A stretch of DNA of 64,000 nucleotides from GCA-020343675 sp964462945 (GTDB lineage: Bacteria; Planctomycetota; Phycisphaerae; Sedimentisphaerales; Anaerobacaceae), in contig CAYWZW010000017.1 in assembly GCA_964462945.1 (NCBI GenBank), positions 12,702 through 76,701 of the forward strand, read 5' to 3'. A model generated the notes under the pieces. It was given only the letters and a program-made list of their open reading frames with translations. It was not told the DNA's origin and did no database searches. The stretch's first letter is position 1. Every line of letters starts with the position of its first letter. The position numbers and the translations under genes were made by a program. Shown piece by piece: positions 61,816 to 64,000 of this stretch.

Positions 61816-63918
61816 ATGAGTCTTGAGAGCTTCTTTAATCCGCAATCCGTCGCTATCGTGGGCGCCTCGCACCAGAAGGGCAAGGTCGGCTATGAAATCT
61901 TAAAGAACATGATTGACGCCGGCTACGAGGGCCGGATCTTCCCGATCAATCCCAGGGGTGAACCCATAGAGGGGCTGCCATGTTATCCCGACCTCGGATC
62001 TATCGGACAGGCCCCCGACCTTGTGATCATTATCGTTCCGGCAAAGATCGTCCCTGCGATCATGCAGCAATGCGCAGAAGCTGGAGTCAAATCGGTCATC
62101 ATAATCACGGCGGGTTTCAAGGAAGTCGGCAAGGAGGGCCGAGCACTTGAGAAACAGGTTACCCAAATCGCCAGACAGGCCGGCATCCGGCTCATCGGCC
62201 CCAACTGTCTCGGCCTCATTGTCCCGGCAAACAAGCTCAACGCCAGCTTCGGGGGAAGCCTTCCGGCCGTCGGGGCCATAGGATACTTGTCGCAATCAGG
62301 CGCTCTGCTGACCGCCATTCTCGATATGGCCAATGCAAACGACATAGGCTTCAGCAAGCTCGTGAGCATAGGCAATAAAGCGGACGTGGATGAATTAGAC
62401 GTCATAGAAGCTCTGGCCTCGGATGGGGATACCAAAGTCATCGCCGGCTATCTCGAGAGCATTAGCAATGGGAATCAATTCGTAAGGGAAGCAGAACAGA
62501 TTTCACACGACAAACCCATATTGCTGATCAAGGCCGGCGGAACGCAAGCCGGTGCAAAAGCGGCGTCCTCCCATACCGGCAGCCTGGCCGGCGCTGAAGC
62601 CGCTTATGAGTCCGCATTCGAACGCGCGGGGATTATTCGCTGCAGCTCGATAAGACAGCAGTTTGATTATGCCCAGGCGTTTGCCAATCAGCCGCTCCCC
62701 GCCGGGCCGCGAGTGGCCGTGATTACCAATGCAGGTGGCCCGGGGATTATGGCGGCCGACGCCATCGAACAACAGGGGCTTACCTTTGCCAAATTGACCA
62801 AAGAAACGACAGAGAAATTGTCCTCCAAGCTGCCCCCGGCGGCGAATTTGCACAATCCCATCGACGTTTTGGGAGACGCCCTCGCCGACCGGTATGAGTT
62901 TGCTCTTGATGCCGTGCTCGACGATCCCAACGTGGACACGGTGCTGGTGCTCCTGACGCCCCAGGCCATGACCGAACCGGCTGCCACCGCCGAAGCAGTC
63001 GTGAGAATCACACGGCAAAAACCGGGAAAGCCCGTGCTCGCTTGTTTCCTCGGCGCCGGCAAGATTGAAGAAGGAGTAAGGATTCTGCGACAGGGTGGAA
63101 TCCCTCAAATAGATGCCTCAGAGGGCGCCGTGGCAGTAATCAAAGTGATGGCGGATTATGCTCGATGGTGCTCCAGGCCAAAACGGGTCGTGAAGCTCTT
63201 CGCGGTGAACCGCCGCAAGGTTGAGAACATCGTCGAAAGACACCTGCGGCAGGCCATTCGAGAAATCGGTGAGACCGAGTCGAAGGAAATCCTCGAAGCC
63301 TACGGTTTTGCGACGCCCAAAGGCTCCATCGCCACCACAGCCGAGCAGGCGGCCGGCATTGCCGAGCAGCTCGGATTCCCTGTCGTGCTGAAGATTTGGT
63401 CGCCGGACATCGTGCACAAGTCGGACGTGGACGGAGTTCAGATTGGCCTCAAAAGTGTCAAAGAAGTCAAAGATGCTTTCGACCTGATGATGTATCGGAT
63501 ACCGAAGAAACTCCCCGACGCGAACATTCTCGGCGTGCTTGTGCAGGAAATGTGCCGCGGCGGAAAGGAAGTCATCCTCGGCATGAAGCGCGACCCGCAT
63601 TTCGGCCCGTTGATGATGTTCGGAATGGGCGGAACAATGGTCGAAGTGCTCAAAGACGTGTCTTTCTACCTGGCACCGCTGACGGGCGACGAAGCCAAGC
63701 AGATGCTGATCAACACCAAGACATACCACATACTCAAGGGGGTACGCGGCCAGGAGGGCGTGGACATAGACGCTATCGCAGAAGGGTTGCAGCGACTTTC
63801 ACAACTGGTGACTGAATTCGCTCAGATTCAGGAGCTGGATATCAACCCATACGTTGTCGGTCCTGAAGGCACAACACCGATTGCCGTCGATGCCAGGATC
63901 AGCGTGGAGCAGATTTAG
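61816..63918 (+). CDS. ADP-forming acyl-CoA synthetase (acetate-CoA ligase type), copy 2
   Basis: A 700-aa paralogue of the preceding gene. It is colinear without gaps over at least the first 259 residues, with the same His253 in SSHTGSLAG. The ATP-grasp motif reads IVHKSDVDGVQIGL, where copy 1 has IVHKTDVGGVKLGL. The Gly-to-Asp change in an otherwise strongly kept loop suggests altered kinetics or substrate use. Both copies retain DPHFGPLMMFGMGG. AGGAAGGA lies twelve bases before ATG 61816; a TTG at 61807 is less likely. It lies in one operon with copy 1. A MITE-like element starts three bases after its stop. Confidence 0.9.
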   Translation: MSLESFFNPQSVAIVGASHQKGKVGYEILKNMIDAGYEGRIFPINPRGEPIEGLPCYPDLGSIGQAPDLVIIIVPAKIVPAIMQQCAEAGVKSVIIITAGFKEVGKEGRALEKQVTQIARQAGIRLIGPNCLGLIVPANKLNASFGGSLPAVGAIGYLSQSGALLTAILDMANANDIGFSKLVSIGNKADVDELDVIEALASDGDTKVIAGYLESISNGNQFVREAEQISHDKPILLIKAGGTQAGAKAASSHTGSLAGAEAAYESAFERAGIIRCSSIRQQFDYAQAFANQPLPAGPRVAVITNAGGPGIMAADAIEQQGLTFAKLTKETTEKLSSKLPPAANLHNPIDVLGDALADRYEFALDAVLDDPNVDTVLVLLTPQAMTEPAATAEAVVRITRQKPGKPVLACFLGAGKIEEGVRILRQGGIPQIDASEGAVAVIKVMADYARWCSRPKRVVKLFAVNRRKVENIVERHLRQAIREIGETESKEILEAYGFATPKGSIATTAEQAAGIAEQLGFPVVLKIWSPDIVHKSDVDGVQIGLKSVKEVKDAFDLMMYRIPKKLPDANILGVLVQEMCRGGKEVILGMKRDPHFGPLMMFGMGGTMVEVLKDVSFYLAPLTGDEAKQMLINTKTYHILKGVRGQEGVDIDAIAEGLQRLSQLVTEFAQIQELDINPYVVGPEGTTPIAVDARISVEQI

Positions 63919-63920
63919 AA

Positions 63921-64000
63921 ATAAGAGTTTTGCAAAATTGAAGTTAGGCATATATTATTTCAGAAAATCGGTTTCACGATTTTCTGAAAATAATTGGGCA
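63921..64000. mobile_element. Second copy of the MITE-like element, cut by the window edge
   Basis: ATAAGAGTTTTGCAAAATTG, then AAGTTAGGCATATATTATTT, matches the left end of the 54800 element almost base for base. The internal hairpin (63954-63992) reads CAGAAAATCG and CGATTTTCTG, where the other copy has TGGAAAGTCG and CGATTTTCCA. The right end lies outside the window. Confidence 0.85.

Noticed and set aside
1..64000. CRISPR arrays, tRNA or rRNA genes, integrase-type prophage genes
   Set aside because: No regularly spaced repeats, no tRNA-like T-arm/anticodon folds and no phage or integrase proteins were seen on either strand.

Overview
This 64 kb window looks like a chromosomal segment of a Planctomycetota bacterium, most likely of the Phycisphaerae. 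That is an inference from several traits together: pseudopilins ending in a D-G-x-Y-G-T-x-D-D-I-C-N-F type tail, LamG and fibronectin-like secreted proteins, GLUG-repeat and dockerin-like secreted proteins, an EF-G paralogue, and many small proteins seen mainly in that group. No rRNA or tRNA gene and no CRISPR array was found.

Layout. 1-8.2 kb: a partial pyridoxamine-oxidase-like gene, a lexA-DUF72 operon with a recognisable self-regulated promoter, an EF-G-like GTPase, a secreted phosphoesterase, a secreted unknown and a large caspase-domain protein. 8.2-24 kb: a small unknown gene and a membrane glycosyltransferase (plus strand), then a minus-strand exopolysaccharide locus. Read in transcription order, it encodes a Wzz-like chain-length protein, a flippase, an FeS F420-hydrogenase-beta-like protein, a polysaccharide pyruvyl transferase, glycosyltransferases, an O-antigen ligase/polymerase, a methyltransferase, a B12-type radical SAM protein and a priming sugar transferase. 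One glycosyltransferase there is a broken remnant and another lacks a normal start codon. 24-26.7 kb: two coupled genes, one a secreted calcium-type repeat protein with a duplicated CDICG...VNMG module and the other a cysteine-pair protein, then a 49-aa gene.

26.8-44.4 kb: secretion/pilus machinery. On the minus strand are a CvpA-like protein, a GspE-like ATPase with a destroyed Walker A motif, and a PilT-like ATPase behind a consensus promoter. On the plus strand lie GspE, GspF, six prepilin-like proteins and GspK in one long operon. 44.4-54.6 kb: a frameshifted four-helix-bundle gene flanked by inverted repeats, an inositol-phosphatase-family enzyme, a DUF2752 protein, a LamG surface protein, serA, a GLUG-repeat pseudogene with two in-frame amber codons, and a response-regulator/histidine-kinase protein.

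54.6-57.6 kb holds the most interesting locus: a compact, apparently uncharacterised RiPP cluster. It has a 48-aa precursor peptide with a perfect ribosome binding site, a free-standing PqqD-type recognition protein, a radical SAM enzyme and a UbiA-family prenyltransferase. Directly upstream of the precursor sits a ~200-bp MITE-like element with perfect 25-bp terminal inverted repeats. A second copy begins at the right edge of the window, and its internal hairpin shows compensatory base changes. The window ends with a GH13 alpha-amylase-family enzyme and two tandem, colinear ADP-forming acyl-CoA synthetases.
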